In this document: positions 17,395 to 27,694 of the stretch, piece by piece
Layout of the letters: every line of letters starts with the position of its first letter
Position numbering within the stretch: the stretch's first letter is position 1
NCBI GenBank assembly: GCA_036267635.1
Contig: DATAVR010000089.1
Location: 73,140-137,139, forward strand
Length of the DNA: 64,000 bases
Direction: 5' to 3'
DNA from: JADGRB01 sp036267635
GTDB lineage: Bacteria > Myxococcota_A > Polyangia > Fen-1088
Program-made: the position numbers and the translations under genes
The notes under the pieces: model-generated
Databases searched by the model: none
What the model was told of the DNA's origin: nothing
The model's input: only the letters and a program-made list of their open reading frames with translations

Positions 17395-18558
17395 ATGAAG
17401 GCCCTCCGTCGCCCGGTTGGCGGCTGCGTGTTTCTGTTTGCCTCGCTGTTGTTGGGCTGCGCGCCCAACGTCGGGGGCGGCCCGGGAACCGGAGGAGAAT
17501 CGGGAGGGTCGGGAGGATCGGGAGGATCAGGAGGATCGGGAGGATCAGGAGGATCGGGTGGTAGCCAAACCGGCGCCGGCGGCACGACCAGCACAGGTGG
17601 TGCGACGGGCACCGGCGGCGCGACCGGTACGGGTGGTTCGAGCGCGACGGGCACCGGCGGCGCGGCCGGGACCGGCGGCCAGGGAGGCACGACCGGCACG
17701 ATCGGGACCGGCGGCACCATCGCCACCGGGGGCGCCGGCGGCCACGGCGGGACGACGGGCACGGGCGGTTCGACCGCCACCGGTGGCGCCACGGGCACGG
17801 GCGGCGTCACGGGCACCGGCGGCGCCACGGGCACCGGCGGCGCAACGGGCACCGGCGGGACGACCGCGACGGGCGGCGCGACCGGCACGGGCGGCGTCAC
17901 GGGCACCGGCGGCACCGTCGGCGGGCCGATCGATCTGACCGGCCGCAAGGCGCTGCTGGTCGTCGACGAGCCGACCGGCATGAGCGACGGTGAGACGATC
18001 GTCGAAGAGACGTTGGAGGAGCGCGGCCTGGTCGTCACCGTCGGTGCGTCGACCGGGCCGGCCTCGCTGGCCGCAGGACAGAACGTGGTCGTCGTTTCGG
18101 ACTCGTCGGGCGCGGGCGACTTCGTGCCGATCTTCGGCGGCGTCGCCGTTCCGATGATCGTGTTCGGCAACTCCGCTTTTCAGACGCTCGGCTGGACGGC
18201 CTCGTCGTCGGCCAAGGGGACCGTCTCCAGCACCACCAATGTCAGCGTGGTGAACGTGTCGACGTCGCTCTCGTCCGATCTGACGGCCGGTCTCAGCTTC
18301 CCGATGATCCTCTCGACGCAGAGCACGTCGCTCTACTGGGGGGCGCCGGGCGGCGCGCCGATCGCGGTGGCGTCGATCATGGGCTCGGCAACCGAGCTCA
18401 TCGACTTCGCTTACGAAAAAGGGACCGCCACGGCGACCGGGACCGCGCCGGCGCGCCGGGTGGGGCTCGGTTGGAAGACGAACGCCGTCCAGAACCTGAC
18501 CATCGACGGCTTCAAGTTGTTCAGCGCGGCCATTGATTGGACCGCCGGGAGCAATTGA
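17395..18558 (+). CDS. Lipoprotein with Gly/Thr linker and ThuA-like C-terminal domain
   Basis: A 387-residue protein. MKALRRPVGGCVFLFASLLLGC is a lipoprotein signal, then GGSGG and TGTGGATGTGG repeats to about residue 178. The C-terminal 200 residues begin GRKALLVVDEPTGMSDGETI and include VVVVSDSSGAGDFVPIFGGV, VPMIVFGNSAF and end NLTIDGFKLFSAAIDWTAG. This alternating pattern resembles the ThuA/class I amidotransferase-like domains found at the C-termini of many secreted proteins; no catalytic triad is evident. It is followed after two bases by the next gene, so they share a transcript. Domain assignment is moderate, function unknown. Confidence 0.65.
   Translation: MKALRRPVGGCVFLFASLLLGCAPNVGGGPGTGGESGGSGGSGGSGGSGGSGGSGGSQTGAGGTTSTGGATGTGGATGTGGSSATGTGGAAGTGGQGGTTGTIGTGGTIATGGAGGHGGTTGTGGSTATGGATGTGGVTGTGGATGTGGATGTGGTTATGGATGTGGVTGTGGTVGGPIDLTGRKALLVVDEPTGMSDGETIVEETLEERGLVVTVGASTGPASLAAGQNVVVVSDSSGAGDFVPIFGGVAVPMIVFGNSAFQTLGWTASSSAKGTVSSTTNVSVVNVSTSLSSDLTAGLSFPMILSTQSTSLYWGAPGGAPIAVASIMGSATELIDFAYEKGTATATGTAPARRVGLGWKTNAVQNLTIDGFKLFSAAIDWTAGSN
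17480..17930. repeat. Low-complexity coding repeat (Gly/Ser then Gly/Thr)
   Basis: Two repeat types in series: ggaggatcg hexamer/nonamer-like units, then ggcgccacgggcacc units, encoding the linker of the lipoprotein. Confidence 0.85.
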
Positions 18559-18560
18559 CC

Positions 18561-20735
<2,175 letters not shown>

Positions 20736-20744
20736 CCGGCGCGG

Positions 20745-21245
20745 TCAGCCGCCGCGCTGTCCCGCCGTGTCGAAGGCGGCGGTCAAGCGCTGGGCCATCT
20801 CTTTCACCGTCTGGTCGAAGGCGGCCCCCCGCTGCGAAGAATAGAGACGCGGCAGGCCGCCGATCGGCTCGGGCGACAGCGCCTCCAGCTCGAACCCGCA
20901 GGCTCCGCCGTTGTGTGGTCCGCGGTCGGTGAGCCAGACGCCGATCCCCCATCCGAGGCCGACCGCCGGGGTCGACGTCATCTGGGCGGGCGGGCTGACC
21001 CGCGGCGTGTAGAAGAGATCGGGACCGAGCACGTTGTTCATCCGCACGTAGGCGGAGTCGAAGAAGACCCGATCGGCGGTGCGCGCGCAGTCGAGCGCCG
21101 TCGCCGCCGTGAGGACGCTGAGACGCAGCGGCGTGGCCTCGTAGCAGGCGGTCGAGGAGAGCGAGACGAGCGCGGGCGCCGCCAACGCCGCGCGGAGCGC
21201 CCACCGCTGGCGTCGAACCGGTCTCCTGTGGCGCGATGAATCCAA
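20745..21245 (-). CDS. Hypothetical lipoprotein
   Basis: A 166-residue protein with a Arg-rich n-region and hydrophobic core ALRAALAAPALVSLSSTAC, a probable lipobox with Cys at about 34. The mature part (RTADRVFFDSAYVRMNNVLGP; GWGIGVWLTDRGPH; ETVKEMAQRL-like end QTVKEMAQRLTAAFD) looks like a small alpha/beta domain. It is convergent with the Cys-rich lipoprotein (9 bases apart). No family recognised. Confidence 0.55.
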   Translation of the reverse strand: MDSSRHRRPVRRQRWALRAALAAPALVSLSSTACYEATPLRLSVLTAATALDCARTADRVFFDSAYVRMNNVLGPDLFYTPRVSPPAQMTSTPAVGLGWGIGVWLTDRGPHNGGACGFELEALSPEPIGGLPRLYSSQRGAAFDQTVKEMAQRLTAAFDTAGQRGG

Positions 21246-21344
21246 GCCGCGGTTCCGTTTCCAGGAACGATTTTATCCGAGGCGCGGCTCGCTGGCGATG
21301 GGCGATCGGCGACGTCATGGCAGAGGCGGCCGGCGCGCGTCGGC

Positions 21345-22049
21345 TCACCGCGGCGTGAACTGCGCCAGGTCGTGGATGCCGAGCGCCTTCTCCAGATCGG
21401 CGACATCCCTCAGAGATCCTTCGAATCCCCCGCCGCCGAGGAGCTTGTGCTCCTGCCCCTCGAACTGATCCCCCAGCCGATCCAGCTCAGCCTTGTTGAA
21501 AAGGCCGCGGTAGATCGGGAAGAGCTCGGTGTCCTCCCAGGCCGCGTGCGGGGCATACATGCGGACGAAGCTCTGCATGTGGTTGACGAGCGCCTGCCGC
21601 TGGTCCGTACCGGCAGCCTTGCCGGTTTTGCCGCCCTTGGTGCCCTGGAGGATGGCGTCGGTCACTTTGCGGCCAGCGCCATGCTGGACCCGGAGCACGG
21701 TCGTCAGCTCGATGAGCTTGCCCGCCTTCTCCAGCGTGGGGAACACGAACTGCTCCTCCAGCTTCTCGTGGTACCCCTCCACGAACCGGTGCACCACGTT
21801 CGCCGCGCCGGCGATGACGTCCAGCACGGTGTCGTCGGAGGACGGCAGCCGGCGGGCCGCTTCCTCGTAGACCAGCAGGATCCGGCGCAGGACACCGTGC
21901 TCGCGCATCAGATCCTCGGTCGGAGGCACGTCGCCGTTCTTGTCTGGTGCGGCGGCGCCCGCGGGGTTCGCGCCCCCCGCCAGGAGAGCGAGGCTCGCCG
22001 CCGTCGTCTGCTTCAAAAACGCCCGTCGCCCGTCGTCTCGATGCCCCAT
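21345..22049 (-). CDS. Tat-exported hemerythrin-like protein
   Basis: A 234-residue protein starting MGHRDDGRRAFLKQTTAAS, a twin-arginine signal. The mature domain is a four-helix hemerythrin HHE fold: EDLMREHGVLRRIL, FVEGYHEKLEEQFVFP, VLRVQHGAGRKV, and PHAAWEDTELFPIY carry the His and acidic residues expected for a di-iron site. Such proteins bind O2 or NO or store iron; periplasmic location suggests sensing or scavenging. ATG 22049 is 60 bases from the divergent kinase fragment. Confidence is high for the fold, low for the ligand. Confidence 0.85.
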   Translation of the reverse strand: MGHRDDGRRAFLKQTTAASLALLAGGANPAGAAAPDKNGDVPPTEDLMREHGVLRRILLVYEEAARRLPSSDDTVLDVIAGAANVVHRFVEGYHEKLEEQFVFPTLEKAGKLIELTTVLRVQHGAGRKVTDAILQGTKGGKTGKAAGTDQRQALVNHMQSFVRMYAPHAAWEDTELFPIYRGLFNKAELDRLGDQFEGQEHKLLGGGGFEGSLRDVADLEKALGIHDLAQFTPR

Positions 22050-22109
22050 GGATTGCAATATAGGTGCGGCGCTCGCACCGGCAAACCGGTGCCGGATATA
22101 CCGGCGGCG

Positions 22110-22442
22110 ATGCCCGAGCGCCCCTCGAACCCCGCGACCGACTCCACACTGGCGTCGGTTCCGGGCGCGCCGCCGGTCGGGGCGAGCGCGGCGCTGCGGC
22201 CCGGGACGATCGTGGCCGAGAGCTACCAGGTGACGCGCCTCCTCGGGCAGGGGGGGATGGGCGCCGTCTGGGAAGCCAAGCACCTCCGGCTTCCCGACAA
22301 GCGGGTGGTGGTCAAGGTGCTGCTGTTCGGGACGACCGACGCGGTGACGTTGGCGCGGTTCCGGCGCGAGGCGGAGATCGCCTCGCGGCTCGGTCATCCG
22401 AACATCGTCCAGGTCCTCGACTTCAACACGCTGCCGGACGGC
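22110..22442 (+). pseudogene. Ser/Thr protein kinase, N-terminal fragment
   Basis: The frame shows a kinase N-lobe: SYQVTRLLGQGGMGAVWEAKH (Gly loop), KRVVVKVLLFG (catalytic Lys), RFRREAEIASRLGHPNIVQV and FNTLPDG. In intact PknB-like kinases the next residues are TPYLVMEYL, but here the match ends abruptly after LPDG and the sequence continues as the tail of an unrelated gene one base out of frame. HRD and DFG motifs are absent. The fragment has about 111 residues and cannot be an active kinase. Either a genomic deletion or an assembly join removed the rest. Confidence 0.85.
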
Positions 22443-22665
22443 GCGGGTCATCGTTCCGTTCGACGACGCCGGCGATCTGCCGCCCGGGACCGACTGGCCC
22501 AAGGTGGCGAACGGTGCGCGTTATGTGGCGAGCATCTCCGTCGACGCGGGCGCGCAGACGGTCACCCTGGTCGGTCAGGGCGACGCCAGCGCGACCGTCA
22601 CCTGGGCCGAGCTGCACATCGATCAGCCCTTCGCGGCGGCGGTCGACGCCGCCGCTCAGCCCTGA
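22441..22665 (+). pseudogene. C-terminal tail of an unidentified exported protein
   Basis: Directly after the kinase break, a different frame reads ARVIVPFDDAGDLPPGTDWP, then a beta-rich stretch with GQGDASATVTWAELHID and stops at 22663-22665. It has no start of its own and ends inside the end of the convergent glucokinase gene. It looks like the last 74 residues of a beta-sandwich protein. The family is not recognised. Confidence 0.5.
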
Positions 22666-23318
22666 AGGTCGGGCTCCGCCCACAGACGATATCCGCCCTT
22701 GATCGCGTCGGCGTTGGTGCAGCGCCGGGCGCCCGGGGGGAGCTTCTTGAGGTGCTTGGAGTTGCCGCCGCCCAGGACCAGATCCTCGGTCTCGAGCGCG
22801 ATCGCCAAACGGCCGACGACGTCGGCGACGTCGCGCCGCCACTTCTTCTTGCCGTTCCGTTCGAGCCCGCGAAGGCCGACGTAGTCCTCGTAGGTCGCCT
22901 TCTTGTAGGGAAGGTGCGCGAGCTCCATCGGCACCACGACGCCGTCGGCGATCATCGCCGTGCCGAGCCCCGTGCCGAGCCCCAGAAACAGCATCCGCCC
23001 GCCCTCGTAGGCGCCGAGGGCCTGCATCGCCGCGTCGTTGATCAACTTCACCGGGCGTTCGAAGGCGTGGCTGAAATCGAACTTGGTCCAGCCGCGCCCC
23101 AGGTTGGCGGGCTCGGCGGCGATCTTGCCGCGCTGGACGCGGGTGGGAGCTCCGATGGTGACGACGTCATAATGCCAACCGCTGATGAGATCGCGCACGC
23201 CGAGCACCATCCGGTACGGGGTCAGCCCCGGACCCGACGGCAGCCTGCGTCGCGATCGCTGCCCCGAGGCCTGAACCTTGACGTGGGTCCCGCCCACGTC
23301 GATGACGAGGATCTTCAT
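22656..23318 (-). CDS. ROK-type polyphosphate glucokinase-like kinase
   Basis: A 220-residue protein starting MKILVIDVGGTHVKVQASG, the phosphate-1 motif of the ROK/hexokinase fold as in polyphosphate glucokinase (PpgK). The glucose-binding region reads FERPVKLINDAAMQALGAYEGG, and MLFLGLGTGLGTAMIADG is the phosphate-2 loop. Residues RKKATYEDYVG-like (PYKKATYEDYVGLRGLER) match the PpgK C-terminal half. It should phosphorylate glucose with polyphosphate and/or ATP in the cytoplasm, feeding glycolysis. Start ATG 23318 is preferred over an upstream start 18 bases earlier. It is divergent from a coiled-coil gene. Confidence 0.82.
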   Translation of the reverse strand: MKILVIDVGGTHVKVQASGQRSRRRLPSGPGLTPYRMVLGVRDLISGWHYDVVTIGAPTRVQRGKIAAEPANLGRGWTKFDFSHAFERPVKLINDAAMQALGAYEGGRMLFLGLGTGLGTAMIADGVVVPMELAHLPYKKATYEDYVGLRGLERNGKKKWRRDVADVVGRLAIALETEDLVLGGGNSKHLKKLPPGARRCTNADAIKGGYRLWAEPDLQG

Positions 23319-23424
23319 GTTATTGCAGGGAAACAATCATACGTCATTTGGGCGTTGGCGCGGTTCGGGAGAGGTGGGGTCAAGATCGGCCCGAAACTGA
23401 CGAAAAGGCGAGGGGAGGCGGAAG

Positions 23425-23934
23425 ATGGCCATGTTCGCAAAGAAAGAGAACTGGGAGCAGAAGGTTGCGTCGGAGGTTGGTGGTCCAGTGCCCCCGCCGC
23501 CGGTCAAAACGGCATCGCCGAAGTATGGAATCGCCGAGACGATCCAATTGATGCGGTCGCTGCCGGCCGATCAGAACAGCGAGCTGGTCGTGCGGGTGGT
23601 GCGCGCGACGCTCGGGTCGCTCGACGTGAAGCTGCCGGAGATCATCGAGGACGCGACCCGCAAACAGAAGGCGGTGCGCGAGCGCATCGCGGACTTCCAC
23701 GCCAAGAACGCCGAGCTGGAGAAGCAGCTCGAAGCGCACCGCAAGGAGATCGGGACGCTGGAGGCCGATCTGAAGGAGACGACGGAGGTCAAAGACCGGC
23801 TGATGGCGGCCGAGGCGTCCTCCGTGGTGTCGCTGCCGAGCGCGCTCCCCGGCGGCGCCAACAAGGTCCCGATGACGACGCTCATCGGCACCAGCGCGCC
23901 GCACGACGAGCCGACGCTGATCCCCAAGGCCTAG
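23425..23934 (+). CDS. Coiled-coil hypothetical protein
   Basis: A 169-residue soluble protein. The N-terminal part (KYGIAETIQLMRSLPADQNSEL then VVRVVRATLGSLDV) is followed by a long coiled coil (about residues 75-135: HAKNAELEKQLEAHRKEIG) and a Thr/Pro-rich tail ending PTLIPKA. No signal or catalytic motif. Similar proteins occur widely in myxobacteria without known role. A GGAGG-like site precedes the ATG. Function unknown. Confidence 0.65.
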   Translation: MAMFAKKENWEQKVASEVGGPVPPPPVKTASPKYGIAETIQLMRSLPADQNSELVVRVVRATLGSLDVKLPEIIEDATRKQKAVRERIADFHAKNAELEKQLEAHRKEIGTLEADLKETTEVKDRLMAAEASSVVSLPSALPGGANKVPMTTLIGTSAPHDEPTLIPKA

Positions 23935-23977
23935 CCGCGGTCCCTGAGGCCGTCCAACGTCCGTTTAACGTCGTCGG

Positions 23978-25063
23978 CTAAGGCGACAGCGTCAGCGTGC
24001 CGGCATCGAGCGAGACCTCGTAGTAGCCGTGCTGACTCCAGGGGAGCGGGCGGCCGCGCTGAGTCAGCGTGCCGCCGTCCACCTTCACGCGCAGGAATTT
24101 TTCCGGTGGGAAGTGGGGCGGCAGCGTCCAGGTCCAGGTCGTGCTCGCGCCCGAGACGACGGGCGTGAGCGTCGAGACGATCTGCTGCCCACGCCAGTAA
24201 GCGGCCACGTCGACCAGCGTGCCGGTCCAGACGTCGGGGAGCGCCTTGGCGTGGCTCATCGACGCGGTGACGGCGGTGACCGCCACCGGCGCGTACCAGA
24301 TGGCGTCGGTCGGCGTCAGCGTGTGGACCAGGAAGATGACCCACTTGCCGCCCGCGCGCGCGGCCTCGGTGACCCTGTCGAGGCTGGCCGCCCCGTCGCC
24401 GGTGGCGACCATGTGGATCGGCAGGTTGTAGGGATCGGTCTTGTCGTTGGGCGCGATCATTCCACCCGGGACGCCCCGGTTGACGAAGAACCGCGAGGTG
24501 GCGGCGCCGTCATAGCCGGTGTCGCCGAACGGCGATGCCGCGGTCCAGACCGTCTTTTGCGGCGTGTGCTCGACGATGTAGCTGGTGGCCCCGTCGATCT
24601 CGGCGTCGAGCGTGGCGAGCGGCCGGCCAGAGGTGCACCCGCTCAGGTTGGCGTGGCAATGGTGCACGCTGTGGTTGCCGAGCTCGTGGCCGTCCTTCAC
24701 CGCGGCCTGCCAGGTGGCCTCGAAGCCGGGCTCGGCGTCGTTGTTGGTGGTCAGGTAAAACGTCATCGGGACGCCGACGGCGTTCAGCTCGCTGTAGTGC
24801 GCGAGGTGCGACGGCTGCGCGTCGTCGAACGTCCAGCTGACTGCCCCCTTGAACCCGGCCCAGTCGAGCACCGCCAGGTTCGCGGCCGCGCCCGCCGGGC
24901 GGGGAACGCCGGTCGCGGCGGGGACCGGGAGCCCCGAGACCTCGGAGAGGACGCGGACCGGCGGCGGGGCGCTGGCGCTCGACCGGATCGCGGCGGGTGG
25001 CGCGACGGCGGCGCCGCTCGCGCACCCGAGGGTCGTGAGGAGAGCGATCGGCAGGAGCCGCAT
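23978..25063 (-). CDS. Polysaccharide deacetylase (NodB/CE4) lipoprotein
   Basis: A 361-residue protein; MRLLPIALLTTLGCASG is a lipoprotein signal with Cys14. The NodB domain begins near residue 74 with AVSWTFDDAQPSH (catalytic Asp and first metal Asp) and continues with MTFYLTTNND and DGHELGNHSVHHCHA, the H-x3-H metal motif. It removes N- or O-acetyl groups from polysaccharides such as peptidoglycan, chitin or biofilm glycans in the periplasm or on the surface. A beta-sandwich extension ends the protein. The next gene upstream on the same strand stops just 10 bases away in the 5' direction, so the two are probably co-transcribed. Confidence 0.83.
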   Translation of the reverse strand: MRLLPIALLTTLGCASGAAVAPPAAIRSSASAPPPVRVLSEVSGLPVPAATGVPRPAGAAANLAVLDWAGFKGAVSWTFDDAQPSHLAHYSELNAVGVPMTFYLTTNNDAEPGFEATWQAAVKDGHELGNHSVHHCHANLSGCTSGRPLATLDAEIDGATSYIVEHTPQKTVWTAASPFGDTGYDGAATSRFFVNRGVPGGMIAPNDKTDPYNLPIHMVATGDGAASLDRVTEAARAGGKWVIFLVHTLTPTDAIWYAPVAVTAVTASMSHAKALPDVWTGTLVDVAAYWRGQQIVSTLTPVVSGASTTWTWTLPPHFPPEKFLRVKVDGGTLTQRGRPLPWSQHGYYEVSLDAGTLTLSP

Positions 25064-25073
25064 CGCCGGCAGA

Positions 25074-26696
25074 CTAACGTGATTTGCCGGGGCGGATGGT
25101 CGCGATGTTGGGCGAGGTGGCGCGTCCGTTGGAGCCGACCACGTCCTGGCGGCCGCCGCGCGCCTCGATGTAGTACTGCAGCACCTTCCCCGCGATCTTG
25201 CCGCCGGGGATCACCGCCGTGTACCACCCCTTCTTCGAGCGGTCCATCGTGCTGACGTTGTAGAGGACGCCGCCCGCGCGGTAGTAGAGCGCGATCACCT
25301 TGGCGTCGATGCTGGGACGCGGGACGCAGTGGACGTAAAGGTCGGCGCCTGAAGGGACCTCGTCGGGGATGGTGCAGGAGATTGGTTCGGTGACGTGCGC
25401 GGGGAGGTCTGGTCCATCGGCCAGCTTGTCGTGCGCGGCGCGCTCCTGCTGTTCCTTGGCCTTTCGCTCCGCCTCGCGCGCGTCGGCGTCGCGGCGCGCG
25501 GCGGCCAGCTTCTCCTTGGCCTCGCGCTCCTTCTTCGCCTCGTCGCGCGTGGCGGCGAGCTGCCGGTCGGTGTCGGCCTTCTGCTTGGCGAGATCTTGCA
25601 GGTTGCGCTTTTCGTCGGCCAGCTGCCGGTCGCTGTCGGCCTTCGCCCGCTCGAGCCTCTCCTTGGCCTCGCGCTCTCTTTTCACCTCGTCGCGCGCGGC
25701 GGCGAGCTGGCGATCGGTGTCGGTCTTCTGCCGGTCGGCGTCGGCCTTCTGTTTGGCGAGATCCTGCAGGTTGCGCTTCTCGTCGGCGAGCTGGTGCTCG
25801 GTCTCCGATTTGTCGTGCGCCAGCTTGTTGTTCGCCTCGCGTTCCTTCTTCTCGCTCGCCTGGCTCGCCACGAGCTGCTTATCCTGGTCCTGCTTCTCCT
25901 TGGTGAGCTGCTGGAGACGCGCCTTGGTGTCGGCGAGCTGCTTGTCCTGGTCCTGCTTCTCCTTGGTGAGCTGCTGGAGGCGCGCCTTGGTGTCGGCGAG
26001 CTGCCTGTCGGTGTCGGCCTTCTCCTTGGCCAGCTCCTGGGCGTGCCCCTTCACGCCGGCCATCGCCTTGTCCTGGTCCTGCTTCTCGCGCTGCAGCTTC
26101 TCCTTCTCGGCCTCCTGCAGGCTCTCGCTCACCTTGGCGGCGGCCAGATCGTCGACCAGCTTCTCCTTGTCCGGATCGCTGCGCGCCGCCTTGGGGGCCC
26201 GGGTCGTTTCGGCCGGCTTGGGCGCGGGGGCCTCTTCGGTCTCTGCAGCCGCTGCCGGCGGCGCGGCTGTCGCCGCCGATTCGCCCTCCTGGTTCTCGGC
26301 CTTGTCGAAGGCCGCCAGCACCGCTTTGGAGGCCATGGTCGGCGGGACCTGGATCGCCGGGCTGATGTCGATCGCCTTGGCGAAATACTTCACCCCCTGG
26401 TCGGTCTCCTTGAGCCCGGCCACCTCGACCACGCCGTAAAGGACGTAGACCTGGGCGACCAGCTTGTTCGAGGCGACGCCATTTTCATCCGCCACCTTCA
26501 ATGCCTGCTGCAGCTGAGCCTGCGTCTTGTCCAGATCGCCGTCGTCATACGCCGCCGCGGCCGCCTGGTAGTGCGCCTTGATCTTGGCGAGGATCGCCTT
26601 CTGATCGGCGGCCTCGGCCACGAACGCCGTGGTCAGGGCCAACAAAAGGGCGCCCAAGAAGGCAATGGCGAGGGTCTTGCGCGACAGCTGGATCAT
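25074..26696 (-). CDS. Periplasmic coiled-coil protein with TPR-like N-terminus
   Basis: A 540-residue protein. The signal MIQLSRKTLAIAFLGALLLALTTA is followed by a TPR-like pair (AAAAAYDDGDLDKTQAQLQQ; GVKYFAKAIDISPAIQVPP), an Ala/Pro/Glu linker, and a coiled coil of about 230 residues built from repeats such as LADTKARLQQLTKEKQDQDK and KADTDRQLAATRDEAKKE. The C-terminal 100 residues form a beta domain (DLYVHCVPRPSIDAKVIALYY; GGKIAGKVLQYYIEARGGRQ). The layout suggests a structural spacer in the envelope. It is transcribed ahead of the deacetylase. No enzymatic motif. Confidence 0.72.
   Translation of the reverse strand: MIQLSRKTLAIAFLGALLLALTTAFVAEAADQKAILAKIKAHYQAAAAAYDDGDLDKTQAQLQQALKVADENGVASNKLVAQVYVLYGVVEVAGLKETDQGVKYFAKAIDISPAIQVPPTMASKAVLAAFDKAENQEGESAATAAPPAAAAETEEAPAPKPAETTRAPKAARSDPDKEKLVDDLAAAKVSESLQEAEKEKLQREKQDQDKAMAGVKGHAQELAKEKADTDRQLADTKARLQQLTKEKQDQDKQLADTKARLQQLTKEKQDQDKQLVASQASEKKEREANNKLAHDKSETEHQLADEKRNLQDLAKQKADADRQKTDTDRQLAAARDEVKREREAKERLERAKADSDRQLADEKRNLQDLAKQKADTDRQLAATRDEAKKEREAKEKLAAARRDADAREAERKAKEQQERAAHDKLADGPDLPAHVTEPISCTIPDEVPSGADLYVHCVPRPSIDAKVIALYYRAGGVLYNVSTMDRSKKGWYTAVIPGGKIAGKVLQYYIEARGGRQDVVGSNGRATSPNIATIRPGKSR
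25871..26059. repeat. 63-bp tandem coding repeat in coiled coil
   Basis: Starts of near-identical units at 25871, 25934 and 25997 are exactly 63 bases (21 residues, three heptads) apart. The first two units are almost identical; the third diverges in its second half. Confidence 0.8.
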
Positions 26697-26936
26697 GCGA
26701 ATTCGGCGACTGAGTGTACGTGCATTGTCTATTCAGTTGCTCGTCGAACTGAAACGGGCTCGCCAAAAGAATGGTACCCTGCCGAGAGACCGTGCCCGAG
26801 CCAGACGCCGTGACCCGAACGGAGATGATCCGCTTCGTGCGGGCGCGCCGGCGCTGATCCGGCCCTGGTCTAACTTTCCGGCGCCAGCTCGTAACTTCGC
26901 GCCGCCAGCACGGGTCCACCCGACGGAGGTCAGCTG

Positions 26937-27233
26937 ATGACGAACTTTGTTCGTACGGCCCTGTTCGGTGTGGCGCTCGCCACGTCGTCGCTCGCGTTCG
27001 CGCAAACCACGCCACCGCCTGCGCCGCCGCCGGGCGACGGTGACTCGGGTCCCTTCGCCAAGGTGCGCGAAGCCTGTCACGACGACGTCGAGCGCTTGTG
27101 CAAGGAGGTCGAGCCGGGCGACGGGCGCCTGCGCGAATGCCTGCGCGCGCACAAGGACGAGCTGTCGGAGGGGTGCAAGACGGCCATTCGAGAGGCCAAG
27201 CCGCACCACCACCCACGACGCGACGGCAACTGA
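26937..27233 (+). CDS. Small exported Cys-rich repeat protein
   Basis: A 98-residue protein: signal peptide FVRTALFGVALATSSLAFAQ, then a proline linker and one cysteine module, REACHDDVERLCKEVEPGDGRLRECLRAHKDELSEGC, matching the 'cysteine-rich repeat' (GLG1-like) pattern with four spaced Cys. The tail is His-rich (KPHHHPRR), which might bind metal. GGAGGT lies about seven bases before ATG 26937. Its stop abuts the GTG of the next gene, so the pair is translated together. Role unknown; such small periplasmic proteins often bind metals. Confidence 0.7.
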   Translation: MTNFVRTALFGVALATSSLAFAQTTPPPAPPPGDGDSGPFAKVREACHDDVERLCKEVEPGDGRLRECLRAHKDELSEGCKTAIREAKPHHHPRRDGN

Positions 27234-27665
27234 GTGAAGGTCGATGTCCCGCCGCGGTCCGAAGTCGTGGCGGAGCGCGCCCGGCATCCCGGCGATGTGC
27301 TGCTCGTCGAGGATGACGATCTCGTCCGCTACGCGCTCCGCCGCCTGCTGGTGGCGAGTCACCGGCCCTGCCTGGTGACGGCGTCGGTGGAAGAGGCGCA
27401 ACAGGTGCTCGCCGCCCACGCACCTTCGTTGGTGCTCACCGATTACAACTTGGCCGGTCACTGGACCGGGATCGACCTCCTGCTCTGGATGCGCCGGAGC
27501 GCGCGCCTGCGCGACATTCCGACGGTGCTCATGACCGGCGGCGATCCCGAAGAGATCCGTGGCCGGCTGGCGGCGGAGGGGCTCGGCGACGTCGAGGTGA
27601 TCGCCAAGCCCTTCGAGCCCGGCGAGCTCCTCGCGAAACTGGACCGCGCGCCGCCGACACCCTGA
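27234..27665 (+). CDS. Stand-alone response-regulator receiver
   Basis: A 143-residue protein consisting of one CheY-like receiver: acidic pair in DVLLVEDDDLV, phospho-acceptor Asp at about residue 70 in LVLTDYNLAG, Thr in TVLMTGGDP and Lys in VIAKPFEPGE. No output domain. GTG 27234 directly follows the TGA of the Cys-rich gene, implying coupling. A partner histidine kinase is not in the window. Single-domain receivers usually act in phosphorelays or motility switches. Confidence 0.88.
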   Translation: MKVDVPPRSEVVAERARHPGDVLLVEDDDLVRYALRRLLVASHRPCLVTASVEEAQQVLAAHAPSLVLTDYNLAGHWTGIDLLLWMRRSARLRDIPTVLMTGGDPEEIRGRLAAEGLGDVEVIAKPFEPGELLAKLDRAPPTP

Positions 27666-27694
27666 GGTCTCAAACTCAGGACGACGGGCGCGCG

